Position numbers and translations under genes: made by a program. The notes under the pieces are model-generated. The model had not been told where the DNA came from. It did not search any database and was given only the letters and a program-made list of their open reading frames with translations. This document shows, one piece after another, positions 1 to 9,239 of a stretch of DNA of 64,000 bases; the first letter of the stretch is position 1; every line of letters starts with the position of its first letter. Origin of the DNA: Limnohabitans sp. Rim8 (GTDB lineage Bacteria > Pseudomonadota > Gammaproteobacteria > Burkholderiales > Burkholderiaceae_C); assembly GCA_945897465.1 (NCBI GenBank), contig CAMDFK010000012.1:1-64000 (forward strand), read 5' to 3'.

Positions 1-222
1 TTGGGCATCCCATTGATCGGTGTGGTGGACTCCAACCATTCGCCCGAAGGCATCGACTACATCATCCCCGGCAACGACGACTCGGCCAAGGCCGTGGCTT
101 TGTACGCCCGTGGCATCGCTGACGCGATCATCGAAGGCCGTGCCAATGCGGTCAACGATGTGGTCAAGGCCGTGACCGAAGGCGATGATGAATTCGTCGA
201 AGAAGCCAATGCTTCCGCCTGA
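1..222 (+). CDS. rpsB: 30S ribosomal protein S2, C-terminal part (truncated by window edge)
   Basis: The frame is open from the first base and ends in TGA at 220-222, giving the last 73 residues of ribosomal protein S2. The stretch [19 protein letters not shown] followed by [11 protein letters not shown] is the conserved S2 C-terminal core, and the acidic tail ending EEANASA is normal for betaproteobacteria. S2 is a late-assembling protein of the 30S subunit. The gene lies immediately upstream of tsf, the standard rpsB-tsf pairing, with an intrinsic terminator between them. The true start is outside the window, so the TTG at base 1 should not be read as a start codon. Confidence 0.95.
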   Translation: MGIPLIGVVDSNHSPEGIDYIIPGNDDSAKAVALYARGIADAIIEGRANAVNDVVKAVTEGDDEFVEEANASA

Positions 223-238
223 GCTCCCAACACTCGAT

Positions 239-266
239 AAAAGGGGCTTTGTGGCCCCTTTTTTTT
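239..266 (+). terminator. Intrinsic terminator between rpsB and tsf
   Basis: A 9-bp perfect stem (239-247 AAAAGGGGC pairing with 254-262 GCCCCTTTT) with a 6-nt loop is followed by a run of eight T (259-266). It sits 17 nt after the rpsB stop and 35 nt before the tsf start. It probably reduces rather than abolishes read-through, because no clear separate tsf promoter is visible in the short space that follows. Confidence 0.85.
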
Positions 267-300
267 AATCTGACTTTTTAACTGACTACGGAGAAATCAA

Positions 301-1194
301 ATGGCTGCAATTACCGCAAGCATGGTCGCTGAACTGCGTGCAAAAACCGACGCTCCCATGATGGAGTGCAAAAAAGCCTTGACCGAAGCCGAAGGCGACA
401 TGGCCAAAGCTGAAGAATTGCTGCGCGTCAAGCTGGGCACCAAGGCTGGCAAAGCCGCTTCCCGCGTGACCGCCGAAGGCGTGGTGACCAGCTTTGTGAA
501 CGGCACCACCGGCGCCATGATCGAAGTCAACTGCGAAACCGACTTCGTGACCAAAAACGACAGCTTCTTGGCTCTGGCCAATGCCGCTGCTAAATTGGTG
601 GCTGAACACAACCCTCTCGATATCGCTGCATTGGGCGAGTTGCCTTACAGCCAAGACGGCTTTGGTCCCACCTTGGAAGAAGTGCGTAAGGGCCTGATCG
701 GCAAGATCGGCGAGAACATGAGCTTTCGCCGCTTCAAGCGTGCTGCGGGCGCTGCCAAGATTGCCAACTATTTGCACGGCACCCGCATCGGCGTGTTGGT
801 CGAATATGAAGGTGACGAAACTGCTGCCAAAGACGTCGCCATGCATGTGGCTGCGATGAAGCCTGTCTCGTTGACCAGTGCTGAAGTGCCTGCTGACTTG
901 ATCGAAAAAGAGCGCTCGGTCGCTGCGGCCAAGGCTGCTGAGTCCGGTAAGCCTGCTGACATTGCCACCAAGATGGTCGAAGGCTCAGTGCAGAAATACC
1001 TCAAAGAAGTGTCTTTGTTCAACCAGTCTTTTGTCAAGAACGACAAGCAGACCGTCGAGCAAATGCTCAAGGCCGCTGACACCACCGTCAAGGCATTCAC
1101 CTTGTACGTGGTCGGCGAAGGCATCGAGAAGAAGGTCGACGACTTCGCCGCCGAAGTGGCTGCCCAAGTGGCGGCCGCCCAAGGCGCAGCCTGA
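301..1194 (+). CDS. tsf: Translation elongation factor Ts
   Basis: EF-Ts is the guanine nucleotide exchange factor that recycles EF-Tu-GDP to EF-Tu-GTP in the cytoplasm. The 297-residue product has the N-terminal UBA-like domain (about residues 1-55) and the signature TDFVTKN at 80-86, the loop that inserts into the EF-Tu nucleotide site. Length is normal for proteobacteria. The ATG at 301 is preceded by the ribosome-binding site GGAGAA with good spacing. It is flanked by rpsB and pyrH, as in nearly all betaproteobacteria. Expression is probably tied to rpsB read-through across the terminator just upstream. Confidence 0.97.
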   Translation: MAAITASMVAELRAKTDAPMMECKKALTEAEGDMAKAEELLRVKLGTKAGKAASRVTAEGVVTSFVNGTTGAMIEVNCETDFVTKNDSFLALANAAAKLVAEHNPLDIAALGELPYSQDGFGPTLEEVRKGLIGKIGENMSFRRFKRAAGAAKIANYLHGTRIGVLVEYEGDETAAKDVAMHVAAMKPVSLTSAEVPADLIEKERSVAAAKAAESGKPADIATKMVEGSVQKYLKEVSLFNQSFVKNDKQTVEQMLKAADTTVKAFTLYVVGEGIEKKVDDFAAEVAAQVAAAQGAA

Positions 1195-1253
1195 TTTGAC
1201 CGATCTGCTGATTCGCCTACCTTTCGTTCCCATTCAATCACCAGGAGCTTCTC

Positions 1254-1976
1254 ATGTCCTCAGCCAAGCCAGCCTATAAGCGCATTTTGCTCAAGCTGTC
1301 CGGCGAGGCCTTGATGGGGGACGATGCTTTTGGCATCAACCGCGCCACCATCGTGCGCATGGCCGAAGAGATCGCCGAGATCAACCGCCTGGGCGTGCAG
1401 GTGGCGGTGGTCATTGGTGGCGGCAACATTTTTCGTGGTGTGGCCGGTGGGGCAGTGGGCATGGACCGTGCCACGGCCGATTACATGGGCATGCTCGCCA
1501 CGGTGATGAACTCCCTGGCCTTGGCCGACGCCTTGGACAAGGCGGGCCTGACGGCTCGTGTCATGTCGGCCATAGGCATTGACCAAGTGGTAGAGCCCTA
1601 TGTGCGCCCCAAGGCCTTGCAATACCTCGAAGAGGCCAAGGTCGTGGTGTTCGCAGCGGGCACGGGCAATCCGTTTTTCACGACCGACACGGCCGCTGCT
1701 TTGCGCGGTGCCGAAATTGGTGCCGAGATGGTGCTCAAGGCCACCAAGGTGGACGGTGTGTACACGGCCGACCCTAAAAAAGACCCGTCTGCCACGCGTT
1801 ACAGCGAAATCAGCTTCGACGAGGCCATTTCGCGCAATTTGGGCATTATGGACGCCACGGCTTTTGCCTTGTGCCGCGACCAAAAATTGCCGATCAAGGT
1901 GTTTTCGATCATCAAGAACGGCGCTCTGAAGCGCGTGGTGCTGGGTGAGGACGAAGGTACCTTGGTTTATGCTTGA
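1254..1976 (+). CDS. pyrH: Uridylate kinase (UMP kinase)
   Basis: PyrH phosphorylates UMP to UDP with ATP in pyrimidine nucleotide synthesis; it is a hexameric amino-acid-kinase-fold enzyme unrelated to eukaryotic UMP/CMP kinases. The 240-residue product has the N-terminal phosphate-binding strand [12 protein letters not shown] (residues 9-20) and the glycine-rich GGGNIFRG (55-62). The [16 protein letters not shown] segment and the [10 protein letters not shown] segment of the nucleotide-binding half are both present. The ATG at 1254 follows an AGGAG site. It lies between tsf and frr in the conserved translation/envelope cluster, 59 nt after tsf and 24 nt before frr, so cotranscription is likely. 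Confidence 0.97.
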   Translation: MSSAKPAYKRILLKLSGEALMGDDAFGINRATIVRMAEEIAEINRLGVQVAVVIGGGNIFRGVAGGAVGMDRATADYMGMLATVMNSLALADALDKAGLTARVMSAIGIDQVVEPYVRPKALQYLEEAKVVVFAAGTGNPFFTTDTAAALRGAEIGAEMVLKATKVDGVYTADPKKDPSATRYSEISFDEAISRNLGIMDATAFALCRDQKLPIKVFSIIKNGALKRVVLGEDEGTLVYA

Positions 1977-2000
1977 GACTGTTCTGACGAGGAGAACCCC

Positions 2001-2561
2001 ATGACCATTGCAGACATCAAGAAAATAACCGAAACCAAAATGGATCAATCCATTGCGGCATTCAAGAACAACCTGACCAAGATCCGCACCGGTCGTGCCA
2101 ACCCGGCCTTGCTCGACACCATCCATGTCGATTACTACGGCTCGATGGTCCCTTTGTCGCAAGTGGCCAACGTGTCTTTGATGGATGCACGCACCATCAG
2201 TGTGCAGCCTTGGGAAAAAGGCATGGGTGCCAAGATCGAAAAAGCCATCCGTGAAAGCGAACTGGGCCTTAACCCCGCTTCCATGGGTGATTTGATTCGC
2301 GTGCCCATGCCGCCCATGAGCGAAGAGCGCCGCAAGGAAATGACCAAACTGGCCCGTACCGAAGGCGAGAATGGCAAGATCGCGATCCGCAATTTGCGCC
2401 GTGATGCCAATGAATCTGTGAAGAAATTGGTCAAGGATAAAGAAGCCTCTGAGGACGACCAAAAGCGTGCCGAAGCCGATGTTCAGAAACTGACCGACAA
2501 GCGCATGACCGAAATTGACCAGTTGGTGGCGGCCAAAGAACAAGAGATCATGGCCGTTTGA
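2001..2561 (+). CDS. frr: Ribosome recycling factor
   Basis: RRF acts with EF-G to split the post-termination ribosome. The 186-residue product has family-typical length. Conserved segments include [13 protein letters not shown] near residue 30 and the basic helix [15 protein letters not shown] near residue 135, part of the three-helix domain I that binds the peptidyl-transferase region of 23S rRNA. An AGGAG site precedes the ATG. In related genomes uppS would follow directly; here an intrinsic terminator and then cdsA follow instead. Confidence 0.97.
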   Translation: MTIADIKKITETKMDQSIAAFKNNLTKIRTGRANPALLDTIHVDYYGSMVPLSQVANVSLMDARTISVQPWEKGMGAKIEKAIRESELGLNPASMGDLIRVPMPPMSEERRKEMTKLARTEGENGKIAIRNLRRDANESVKKLVKDKEASEDDQKRAEADVQKLTDKRMTEIDQLVAAKEQEIMAV

Positions 2562-2597
2562 GTTTGAATTGGGTGCCGTGGCTCATCACGGCCTGAT

Positions 2598-2626
2598 GGG
2601 CCGCCCATAAGGCGGCCCTTTTTTTT
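2598..2626 (+). terminator. Intrinsic terminator after frr
   Basis: A perfect 8-bp GC stem (GGGCCGCC at 2598-2605 with GGCGGCCC at 2611-2618, loop CATAA) is followed by eight T (2619-2626). It lies 36 nt after the frr stop and 40 nt before the cdsA start, so it separates the translation-factor genes from the lipid genes. No convincing promoter is visible between it and cdsA. Confidence 0.85.
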
Positions 2627-2666
2627 GTGGCCCTTTTTTGGGGCGGCCTTTTTTTCTGGAGAACCC

Positions 2667-3515
2667 TTGCTCAAACAACGCGTCATCACCGCCCTGGCTT
2701 TGCTGGCCTTGCTGCTGCCCGCTTTGTTTGCGAGCCAGCCTTGGCCCTTTATGGCGCTCACGGTGTTGTTGATGGCGGCTGGGGCTTGGGAGTGGGGCCG
2801 GTTGAACGGCGTGCACCCTGTTCAGGCATGGTTGGGCGCACTCCTGTGTTTGGCCGCTTGCCTCTTGGCTCAGCAAGTGGGGTGGGTGCAATCGACACCC
2901 CCACAACTGTGGCTGCTGGCCGGAGCCATGTGGGTGCTGTTGGGTGCTTGGATGATCCATCGGGGTGTAAGCGCCTGGGCGCTTTGGCCGCGCCCATTGC
3001 GTTGGGGTGCTGGCTTGATGCTGCTGGCTTTGGCTTGGTTGGCTTTGGCCCAAGGTCACCACAGGGGCGTCAACTTCTTGTTGTCGGTGTTGGTGCTGGT
3101 CTGGGCTGCCGATGTGTTTGCCTATTTTTTTGGGCGCGCACTGGGTGGTCAATGGATCGCTGCCAAACTGGCCCCAGCCATCAGTCCGGGCAAAAGCTGG
3201 GAAGGTGTTTTGGGCGGCATGTTGGGCGTGTTTTTGGTGTCTTGGGCTTGGACCGCGTTTGACCAAACCCAAGCCGTCACAGAGCCCAGTTTTTACACCT
3301 TGCTTTGGACTCAGGGCGCTTGGGTGGCGGTGCCGGCCTTGCTTTTGATGTCGGCCATGAGCGTGGTGGGCGATTTGGTGGAGTCTTTGGTCAAACGCAG
3401 CGCGGGCATGAAAGACAGCTCAGGCTTGTTGCCCGGCCATGGCGGTGTGCTGGACAGGGTGGACGCCTTGCTGCCTACTTTGCCTTTGGCCATGATGCTG
3501 GTGGCCTGGATTTGA
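2667..3515 (+). CDS. cdsA: Phosphatidate cytidylyltransferase (CDP-diglyceride synthase)
   Basis: CdsA makes CDP-diacylglycerol from phosphatidic acid and CTP at the inner membrane, the precursor of all membrane phospholipids. The protein (282 residues from the chosen start) is strongly hydrophobic with about eight membrane segments. It carries the family signature near its C terminus: GDLVESLVKRSAGMKDSS, then the GHGGVLDRVD loop. I chose TTG at 2667 because it gives the typical MLKQRVITALAL N terminus and follows GGAGA at correct spacing. An upstream in-frame GTG at 2625 lies inside the frr terminator and is unlikely. The dxr coding region starts shortly after the stop. Confidence 0.93.
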   Translation: MLKQRVITALALLALLLPALFASQPWPFMALTVLLMAAGAWEWGRLNGVHPVQAWLGALLCLAACLLAQQVGWVQSTPPQLWLLAGAMWVLLGAWMIHRGVSAWALWPRPLRWGAGLMLLALAWLALAQGHHRGVNFLLSVLVLVWAADVFAYFFGRALGGQWIAAKLAPAISPGKSWEGVLGGMLGVFLVSWAWTAFDQTQAVTEPSFYTLLWTQGAWVAVPALLLMSAMSVVGDLVESLVKRSAGMKDSSGLLPGHGGVLDRVDALLPTLPLAMMLVAWI

Positions 3516-3531
3516 TGTGGAGACCTCTGGC

Positions 3532-4725
3532 ATGAACAAACAACAGTGCATCACCATTTTGGGCTCAACTGGCTCCATAGGCACCAGCACGCTGGATGTG
3601 CTCAGTCGTCATCCTGCGCAATACCGAATCCACGCGCTGACCGCCTCCAGCCAAGTGGATTTGATGCTGGCCCAATGTGCTCGATTCAAGCCCGAAGTGG
3701 CCGTGATGGTGCAGGAGTCGGCGGGTCTGCAATTGGCCGAAAGGGTGAAGGCTGAAGGCCTGCCCGTTCAGGTGCGTTGGGGCGCTGCGGCTTTGGACGA
3801 GGTGGCCACAGCCCCCCAGGTGGATGCCGTGATGGCCGCCATCGTCGGAGCGGCGGGTTTGTCGCCTTGTATCGCGGCAGCGCGTGCGGGCAAGCGCCTG
3901 ATGTTGGCCAACAAAGAAGCCTTGGTGGTGGGCGGCGAGGTGTTTCTTCGGGCTGTGCGAGAGGGCGGCGCACTGCTGCTGCCCATCGACAGCGAGCATT
4001 CGGCGATTTTTCAGTCTTTGCCCGAGGATCCATCGAGCTGGCAGCGGCGTGTACAAAAGATCATCTTAACCGCCTCGGGTGGCCCGTTTCGTACCCGAGA
4101 TCCAAGCACCTTGAGGGATGTCACACCCGAGCAAGCCTGTGCACACCCCAATTGGGTCATGGGTCGCAAAATTTCTGTGGATTCGGCCACCATGATGAAC
4201 AAGGCTTTGGAGGTGATCGAGGCGCGGTACTTGTTTGGACTGTCGCCCGATCAGCTGGAGGTGGTGATTCACCCGCAAAGCGTCATCCATTCCATGGTGC
4301 AGTACCGCGACCATTCGGTGGTGGCGCAGCTGGGCACGCCTGACATGCGCGTGCCCATTGCTTATGGGTTGAGCTGGCCGGAACGCATTGAATCGGGGGC
4401 CGCTCCGCTGGACTTTCACACACTGGCCGCCATGACCTTTGAAGCCATGGATGCGCCAGATCATTTGGCGCGTTTTCCGGGTTTGCGTCTGGCCTGGGAA
4501 ACCTTGCGTGGTGCGCCGGGCAGTTGCGCGATTTTGAACGCGGCCAACGAAGTCGCTGTGGAGGCCTTCTTGAATAAGCGCATCCGCTTTGACCAAATCC
4601 ATGAGCTCAACCGTGCCACGCTGGACAGTTTGCAGTACTCGCCACCGGATGGTCTGGACGATTTGCTGGCCTTGGATGCTCGCAGTCGCGAGGAAGCTGT
4701 GCGCAACGTCGCCCGGCTGAGCTGA
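3532..4725 (+). CDS. dxr: 1-deoxy-D-xylulose 5-phosphate reductoisomerase
   Basis: Dxr (IspC) converts DXP to 2-C-methyl-D-erythritol 4-phosphate with NADPH, the committed step of the MEP isoprenoid pathway. The 397-residue product has the NADPH-binding loop GSTGSIGTSTLDVL at about residues 11-24. The metal and substrate segment PIDSEHSAIFQ is present, as are GRKISVDSATMMNKALEVIEA and the C-terminal helical domain. ATG at 3532 was chosen over the in-frame GTG at 3517 because it has GGAGA eight bases upstream and gives the usual N terminus. In related genomes rseP follows; here a 213-bp gap leads to bamA. Confidence 0.95.
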   Translation: MNKQQCITILGSTGSIGTSTLDVLSRHPAQYRIHALTASSQVDLMLAQCARFKPEVAVMVQESAGLQLAERVKAEGLPVQVRWGAAALDEVATAPQVDAVMAAIVGAAGLSPCIAAARAGKRLMLANKEALVVGGEVFLRAVREGGALLLPIDSEHSAIFQSLPEDPSSWQRRVQKIILTASGGPFRTRDPSTLRDVTPEQACAHPNWVMGRKISVDSATMMNKALEVIEARYLFGLSPDQLEVVIHPQSVIHSMVQYRDHSVVAQLGTPDMRVPIAYGLSWPERIESGAAPLDFHTLAAMTFEAMDAPDHLARFPGLRLAWETLRGAPGSCAILNAANEVAVEAFLNKRIRFDQIHELNRATLDSLQYSPPDGLDDLLALDARSREEAVRNVARLS

Positions 4726-4755
4726 AAAATTGCAAAGTCGGCGGTCTTTTCATCG

Positions 4756-4784
4756 GTGACCGAAGAACGGTCCTGATGTATTAT
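4756..4784 (+). promoter_or_regulatory. Candidate sigma-70 promoter for bamA
   Basis: GTGACC (4756-4761) lies 17 bp before TATTAT (4779-4784), a fair match to the -35/-10 consensus (four and five of six bases). It lies in the 213-bp gap between dxr and bamA and would give bamA a leader of about 150 nt. Its presence fits bamA being transcribed separately here, where rseP normally intervenes. Read by eye, not scored. Confidence 0.4.
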
Positions 4785-4938
4785 CTTTTCATGGTTTTGC
4801 TTGATGAGCTGTCAGCAAACAAAACTCCCAACACAGCCACCTGTCAGACTTGAAGGCGTTGGACCGTGTGAGCAAGGCGGTTTTCAAAGCCTGATTTTTA
4901 ACCCTGAAACTGGCCCTTGGCGCTCAATTGAATACAAC

Positions 4939-7257
4939 ATGAATTTTCCTGATTTTCGCTTCCATGTCTTGTCCTCTTGCTTGAAGGCGCTGGCCTTTGC
5001 CATGCTCAGCTGGCCTGCTTGGGCGGTTGATCCCTTCACGGTGCGCGATATCCGTGTTGAGGGTTTGCAGCGGATCGAGCCCGGCACGGTCTTTGCGTCC
5101 ATGCCGTTGCGTGTGGGAGATCGCTACACCGACGACAAAGGGTCTGCGGCTATCCGTGCTTTGTTTGCCTTGGGCTTGTTCAAAGATGTGCGCTTGGAAA
5201 CCCAAGGCGATGTGCTGGTGGTGGTGGTACAGGAGCGACCCTCGGTGGCTTCGGTGGAGTTCATTGGGCTCAAGGAGTTTGACAAGGACGTGCTGGTCAA
5301 AGCTTTAAAGGATGTGGGGTTGTCTGAGGGACGGCCTTATGACAAGGCTTTGGCGGACAAGGCAGAGCAGGAACTCAAACGACAGTACATCAGCCGCAGT
5401 CTTTATGGTGCTGAGGTGGTCTCTACCGCCACACCGATTGATCGCAATCGGGTCAATCTGACGTTCACCATCACCGAGGGCGGGCCCGCCAAAATTGCCC
5501 AAATAGACTTTGTCGGCAACCAAGCTTTCAGCGATGGAGCCTTGCGTGACCAGTTCAATCTGGACACAGGCGGCTGGATGAGTTGGTACACCAAGTCCGA
5601 CCGTTATTCGCGCACCAAGCTGAACGCAGACTTGGAGGCCTTGCGCTCGTTTTACTTGTCGCAGGGCTTTTTGGAATTCCGAATTGATTCGACCCAAGTG
5701 GCCATGTCGCCCAATAAACAGGACATGACGATCACCGTCAACATCACTGAGGGTGAGCGTTTTGTGATCTCCGGCGTCGAGTTGGAAGGCAACTACCTCA
5801 ACCGCGATGACGAGTTCAAGGCGCTGATCAAAATCGCTGTGGGCAAGCCTTACAACGCTGAAACTGTGGCCGAAACCACCAAAGCTTTCACTGAATACTT
5901 CGGGAAATTTGGTTTCGCTTTTGCCCGCGTCGAGGCCAAACCACAAATTGACCGACGCAATAACCGGGTGCAGTTTGTGCTTCAGGCCGAGCCCTCGCGA
6001 CGCGCCTATGTGCGACGAATTCAGGTCGCCGGCAATGACCGAACACGAGATGAGGTCATCCGCCGAGAATTTCGACAGTTTGAGGCGGCCTGGTATGACA
6101 GCGACAAAATCCGCCTGTCCCGCGACCGGGTGGACCGACTGGGCTTTTTCACCCAAGTGAACGTTGAAACTCTGGAGGTGCCCGGGGCGCCCGATCAAGT
6201 GGACCTGTTGTTCACAGTGGCCGAAAAGCCCACGGGCAGCATTTCTTTGGGGGCAGGTTTTTCTTCTGCTGAAAAAGTGGCCCTGAGCTTTGGCATTCGC
6301 CAAGAGAACGCCTTTGGCTCGGGTAACTACTTGGCTGTGGAAGTCAACACCAGCAAATTCAACCGCAATTTGGTGCTCAGTACGACCGATCCCTATTTCA
6401 CCCAAACAGGCATCTCCAGGACTTTGGATGTGTTCCAGCGCACCACACGTCCCTATTTGGGGGATGTGGACGCCTACAGCCTCATCAACTCGGGCTTGGG
6501 ATTGCGTTTTGGTGTTCCTGTCACGGAGACAGACACGGTGTTTGTTGGCATCAATGCTGAGCAAACCGAAATCCGTGAAGGCACAGGTTTGCCAGACGCT
6601 TATCGCGAATACGGTGAAAGATTTGGCACCACCAGTACCGCCTTGCCCTTGACTTTGGGCTGGTCCCGTGACGGTCGAGACAGTGCCCTCGTGCCTACAC
6701 GGGGCAGTTTGCAACGTGTCAATGCGGACATGAGTGTGGCGGGGGATATCCGCTACGCGCGGGCCAGTTACCAATATCAGCAGTATGTCCCGCTCAGCAA
6801 AAAATACACCTTGGCTTTCAACACCGATCTGGGCTGGGGTCAAGGTTTGAAGGGTCAGCCATATCCACTGTTCAAGAACTACTTTGTCGGTGGACTTGGC
6901 AGTGTGCGGGGTTTCGAACAGTCAACATTGGGACCTGCTCGACAAACCAGCATTTCCAACACCGCTCCGATCTACTTAGGCGGGCCGACTAAGCTGGTTT
7001 TCAACGCTGAACTCTTGATGCCTTTTCCTGGCGCCGGTAACGACAGGACCCTCCGGTTGTTTGGTTTCACCGATATCGGCAGCGCTTTTGGCGAGGATGA
7101 AAAGATCTCATCACAAGCCCTGCGCGCCTCTGCGGGCATAGGCTTGAGTTGGATTTCGCCCATGGGCCCTTTACGCTTTTCCTTTGCGACGCCAATACGT
7201 CAACAGACAGGCGATAAAATCCAGCGACTTCAATTCCAAATTGGAACCTCCTTCTAA
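4939..7257 (+). CDS. bamA: Outer membrane protein assembly factor BamA
   Basis: BamA is the Omp85 core of the BAM complex that folds and inserts beta-barrel proteins in the outer membrane. The 772-residue product starts with a signal peptide cleaved after PAWA. Five POTRA domains follow (roughly residues 30-430), then a 16-strand barrel with the diagnostic GSVRGFEQ segment of strand 12 loop L6. A terminal phenylalanine (QIGTSF) forms the outer-membrane protein signature. The frame extends upstream to 4801, but ATG 4939 gives the signal peptide directly. The stop overlaps the skp start by one base, so bamA and skp are coupled. Confidence 0.96.
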   Translation: MNFPDFRFHVLSSCLKALAFAMLSWPAWAVDPFTVRDIRVEGLQRIEPGTVFASMPLRVGDRYTDDKGSAAIRALFALGLFKDVRLETQGDVLVVVVQERPSVASVEFIGLKEFDKDVLVKALKDVGLSEGRPYDKALADKAEQELKRQYISRSLYGAEVVSTATPIDRNRVNLTFTITEGGPAKIAQIDFVGNQAFSDGALRDQFNLDTGGWMSWYTKSDRYSRTKLNADLEALRSFYLSQGFLEFRIDSTQVAMSPNKQDMTITVNITEGERFVISGVELEGNYLNRDDEFKALIKIAVGKPYNAETVAETTKAFTEYFGKFGFAFARVEAKPQIDRRNNRVQFVLQAEPSRRAYVRRIQVAGNDRTRDEVIRREFRQFEAAWYDSDKIRLSRDRVDRLGFFTQVNVETLEVPGAPDQVDLLFTVAEKPTGSISLGAGFSSAEKVALSFGIRQENAFGSGNYLAVEVNTSKFNRNLVLSTTDPYFTQTGISRTLDVFQRTTRPYLGDVDAYSLINSGLGLRFGVPVTETDTVFVGINAEQTEIREGTGLPDAYREYGERFGTTSTALPLTLGWSRDGRDSALVPTRGSLQRVNADMSVAGDIRYARASYQYQQYVPLSKKYTLAFNTDLGWGQGLKGQPYPLFKNYFVGGLGSVRGFEQSTLGPARQTSISNTAPIYLGGPTKLVFNAELLMPFPGAGNDRTLRLFGFTDIGSAFGEDEKISSQALRASAGIGLSWISPMGPLRFSFATPIRQQTGDKIQRLQFQIGTSF

Positions 7258-7775
7258 TGAACACGTTTCGTCAAAATTTTTCCTTGGCCTTGTTGGTCTC
7301 TGCGACTTGTGTCGGTGGTTTGGTGCATGCCCAGGACTTCAAGATGGGTTTTGTCAATACCGAGCGCATCTTTCGTGAGGCGGCAACCGCTAAACAAGCC
7401 CAGGCCAAGCTTGAGCAGGAATTCTCGCGCCGTGAAAAAGATTTGGTGGAAATCGGCAACAACCTCAAGCTAGCCTCCGAAAAGTTTGAACGTGAAGCGC
7501 CGACCTTGGCCGAGTCCCAGCGGGCTGCTCGCCAGAAACAGTTGATCGATCAAGATCGCGAGTTTCAACGCAAGCGTCGCGAGTTTCAGGAAGACCTGAA
7601 TGCGCGCAAAAACGAAGAGCAGCAAATTGTGGTCGAACGTGCGAACCGAGCGGTCAAGCAAGTGGCCGAGTCGGAAAAGTACGATGTGATTTTCCAGGAA
7701 GCGGTCTATGTCAATCCCAAGCACGACATCACCGAAAAAGTGATCAAGACACTGAACGCTTCGGCGGCCAAGTAA
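7257..7775 (+). CDS. skp: Periplasmic chaperone Skp/OmpH
   Basis: Skp is a trimeric periplasmic holdase that carries unfolded outer-membrane proteins from the Sec machinery to BAM. The 172-residue product begins with a signal peptide (cleavage predicted after VHA, before QDF). The body is highly charged and helical, rich in K/R/E/Q (for example [15 protein letters not shown]), consistent with Skp's coiled-coil tentacles. A short hydrophobic core, [11 protein letters not shown], follows the signal peptide. It overlaps bamA by one base and is followed after a short gap by lpxD, the standard order. Confidence 0.93.
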   Translation: MNTFRQNFSLALLVSATCVGGLVHAQDFKMGFVNTERIFREAATAKQAQAKLEQEFSRREKDLVEIGNNLKLASEKFEREAPTLAESQRAARQKQLIDQDREFQRKRREFQEDLNARKNEEQQIVVERANRAVKQVAESEKYDVIFQEAVYVNPKHDITEKVIKTLNASAAK

Positions 7776-7798
7776 CAGCGTGTGTCGGGTTGGACCCC

Positions 7799-8785
7799 GT
7801 GACTTTGACGCTTGCAAATCTGGTGGATCGTCTCGGTGGGCGTTTGTGTGGTGACCCCGATCGGGTGATTGCTGGTTTGGCCCCTTTGCAGTCCGCCGGG
7901 CATGACCAAATCAGTTTTCTCAGCCACCCCAAATACCAACATCAACTCACGGCCAGCCAGGCCGCATGTGTGATCGTGGCACCCGCTTTTGAAGCCCTGG
8001 CCAGTCAGGGGCGATCGGCCATCGTCACCGACGACCCTTACCTGTATTTTGCGCGCCTGACCCGTCTGTGGAAGCAGATCCATCAACCCCAGACGGGACC
8101 TCGAATCCACCCCTCCGCGGTGGTTGATCCGCTCGCTTGGGTGGCCGAGGATGCGTTCATTGGCCCTTTGTGTGTGCTCGAGCGAGGCTCCAAAGTCGGC
8201 GCAGGCACGGTCCTCAAGTCGCGCGTGACCTTGTCGGAAGGCTGCGTGGTGGGAGAGCGATGCATCTTGCACTCGGGCGTGGTGGTCGGGGCTGATGGTT
8301 TTGGTTTTGCTCAGCACCAAGGCCAATGGGAAAAAATTGAACAGCTGGGCGCCGTGCGCATAGGCGACGATGTGGAAATCGGGGCCAACACCTGTATTGA
8401 CCGCGGTGCGCTTGAAGACACGGTCATTGAAAACGGGGTCAAACTCGATAACCTGATCCAAATTGGCCACAACGTCCACATCGGTGCCCACACGGCCATG
8501 GCCGGTTGTGTGGGTGTCGCGGGCAGTGCACGCATTGGTGCCCATTGCACGGTGGGTGGTGGGGCCGTGGTGTTGGGGCACTTGACGCTGGCCGATCATG
8601 TGCACATTTCGGCTGCATCTGTGGTGACTCGGTCCATTTTGCAACCAGGTCAATACACCGGCGTGTTTCCTTTGGACATCAATGACAACTGGGAAAAGAA
8701 CGCTGCCAGCCTCAAACAACTTTCCCGCTTGCGTGAGCGCATCAAGGTGCTGGAGAGCGAGATTCAAAATAACAAGGAAACATGA
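7799..8785 (+). CDS. lpxD: UDP-3-O-(3-hydroxyacyl)glucosamine N-acyltransferase
   Basis: LpxD adds the second hydroxyacyl chain to UDP-3-O-acylglucosamine in lipid A synthesis. The product (about 328 residues) has the N-terminal uridine-binding domain with ISFLSHPKY near residue 40, then left-handed parallel beta-helix hexapeptide repeats. The catalytic histidine region is [17 protein letters not shown]. The start is uncertain: GTG 7799 ([14 protein letters not shown]) matches the usual N terminus, while TTG 7790 would add three residues. Both lack a strong ribosome-binding site apart from GGGTTGG just upstream. The stop overlaps the fabZ start (ATGA), showing translational coupling. Confidence 0.93.
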   Translation: MTLTLANLVDRLGGRLCGDPDRVIAGLAPLQSAGHDQISFLSHPKYQHQLTASQAACVIVAPAFEALASQGRSAIVTDDPYLYFARLTRLWKQIHQPQTGPRIHPSAVVDPLAWVAEDAFIGPLCVLERGSKVGAGTVLKSRVTLSEGCVVGERCILHSGVVVGADGFGFAQHQGQWEKIEQLGAVRIGDDVEIGANTCIDRGALEDTVIENGVKLDNLIQIGHNVHIGAHTAMAGCVGVAGSARIGAHCTVGGGAVVLGHLTLADHVHISAASVVTRSILQPGQYTGVFPLDINDNWEKNAASLKQLSRLRERIKVLESEIQNNKET

Positions 8786-9234
8786 CCATGATGGACATCC
8801 ATAAAATTCTCAAACAGCTGCCGCACCGCTACCCCATTTTGCTGGTGGACCGCGTGCTCGAACTCGAAAAAGGCGTTCGCATCAAAGCGCTGAAAAACGT
8901 GTCGATCAACGAACCCCATTTCCAGGGTCACTTTCCGCACCGCCCGGTGATGCCAGGTGTGTTGATGCTGGAAGCCTTGGCCCAGGCCGCCGCCCTGCTG
9001 GCCTTTGATACCTTGGGTGAGACACCCGATGACCAGACCGTGTATTACTTTGCCGGCATCGACGGCGCCCGATTCAAACGCCCGGTGGAGCCTGGTGATC
9101 AGCTGATCTTGGAAGTCGAGCTCGACCGGATGAAAGCTGGCATTTTCAAGTTCAAGGCACGCGCCAAGGTGGGCGACGAGATCGCGACCGAGGCCGAGTT
9201 GATGTGCACCATGCGGAAAATTCCTCAGGCTTGA
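8782..9234 (+). CDS. fabZ: 3-hydroxyacyl-[ACP] dehydratase FabZ
   Basis: FabZ dehydrates beta-hydroxyacyl-ACP in fatty-acid elongation and competes with LpxA/LpxD for hydroxyacyl-ACP, which explains its place inside the lipid A cluster. The 150-residue hot-dog-fold protein has the catalytic histidine at residue 50 in [20 protein letters not shown], and the conserved glutamate lies in the same segment. The ATG at 8782 overlaps the lpxD stop by four bases. A second in-frame ATG (MMDIHK) lies two codons later and could also be used. Confidence 0.96.
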   Translation: MTMMDIHKILKQLPHRYPILLVDRVLELEKGVRIKALKNVSINEPHFQGHFPHRPVMPGVLMLEALAQAAALLAFDTLGETPDDQTVYYFAGIDGARFKRPVEPGDQLILEVELDRMKAGIFKFKARAKVGDEIATEAELMCTMRKIPQA

Positions 9235-9239
9235 GCAGC

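Noticed and set aside
4801..4938. 46-residue N-terminal extension of BamA
   Set aside because: It would place the signal peptide internally; the ATG at 4939 gives a normal N-terminal signal.
5305..6843. 512-codon open frame on the minus strand opposite bamA
   Set aside because: Lies wholly inside bamA, has no recognisable domain or start signal, and has the His/Gln/Gly/Val-rich composition expected from reading a GC-biased gene backwards.
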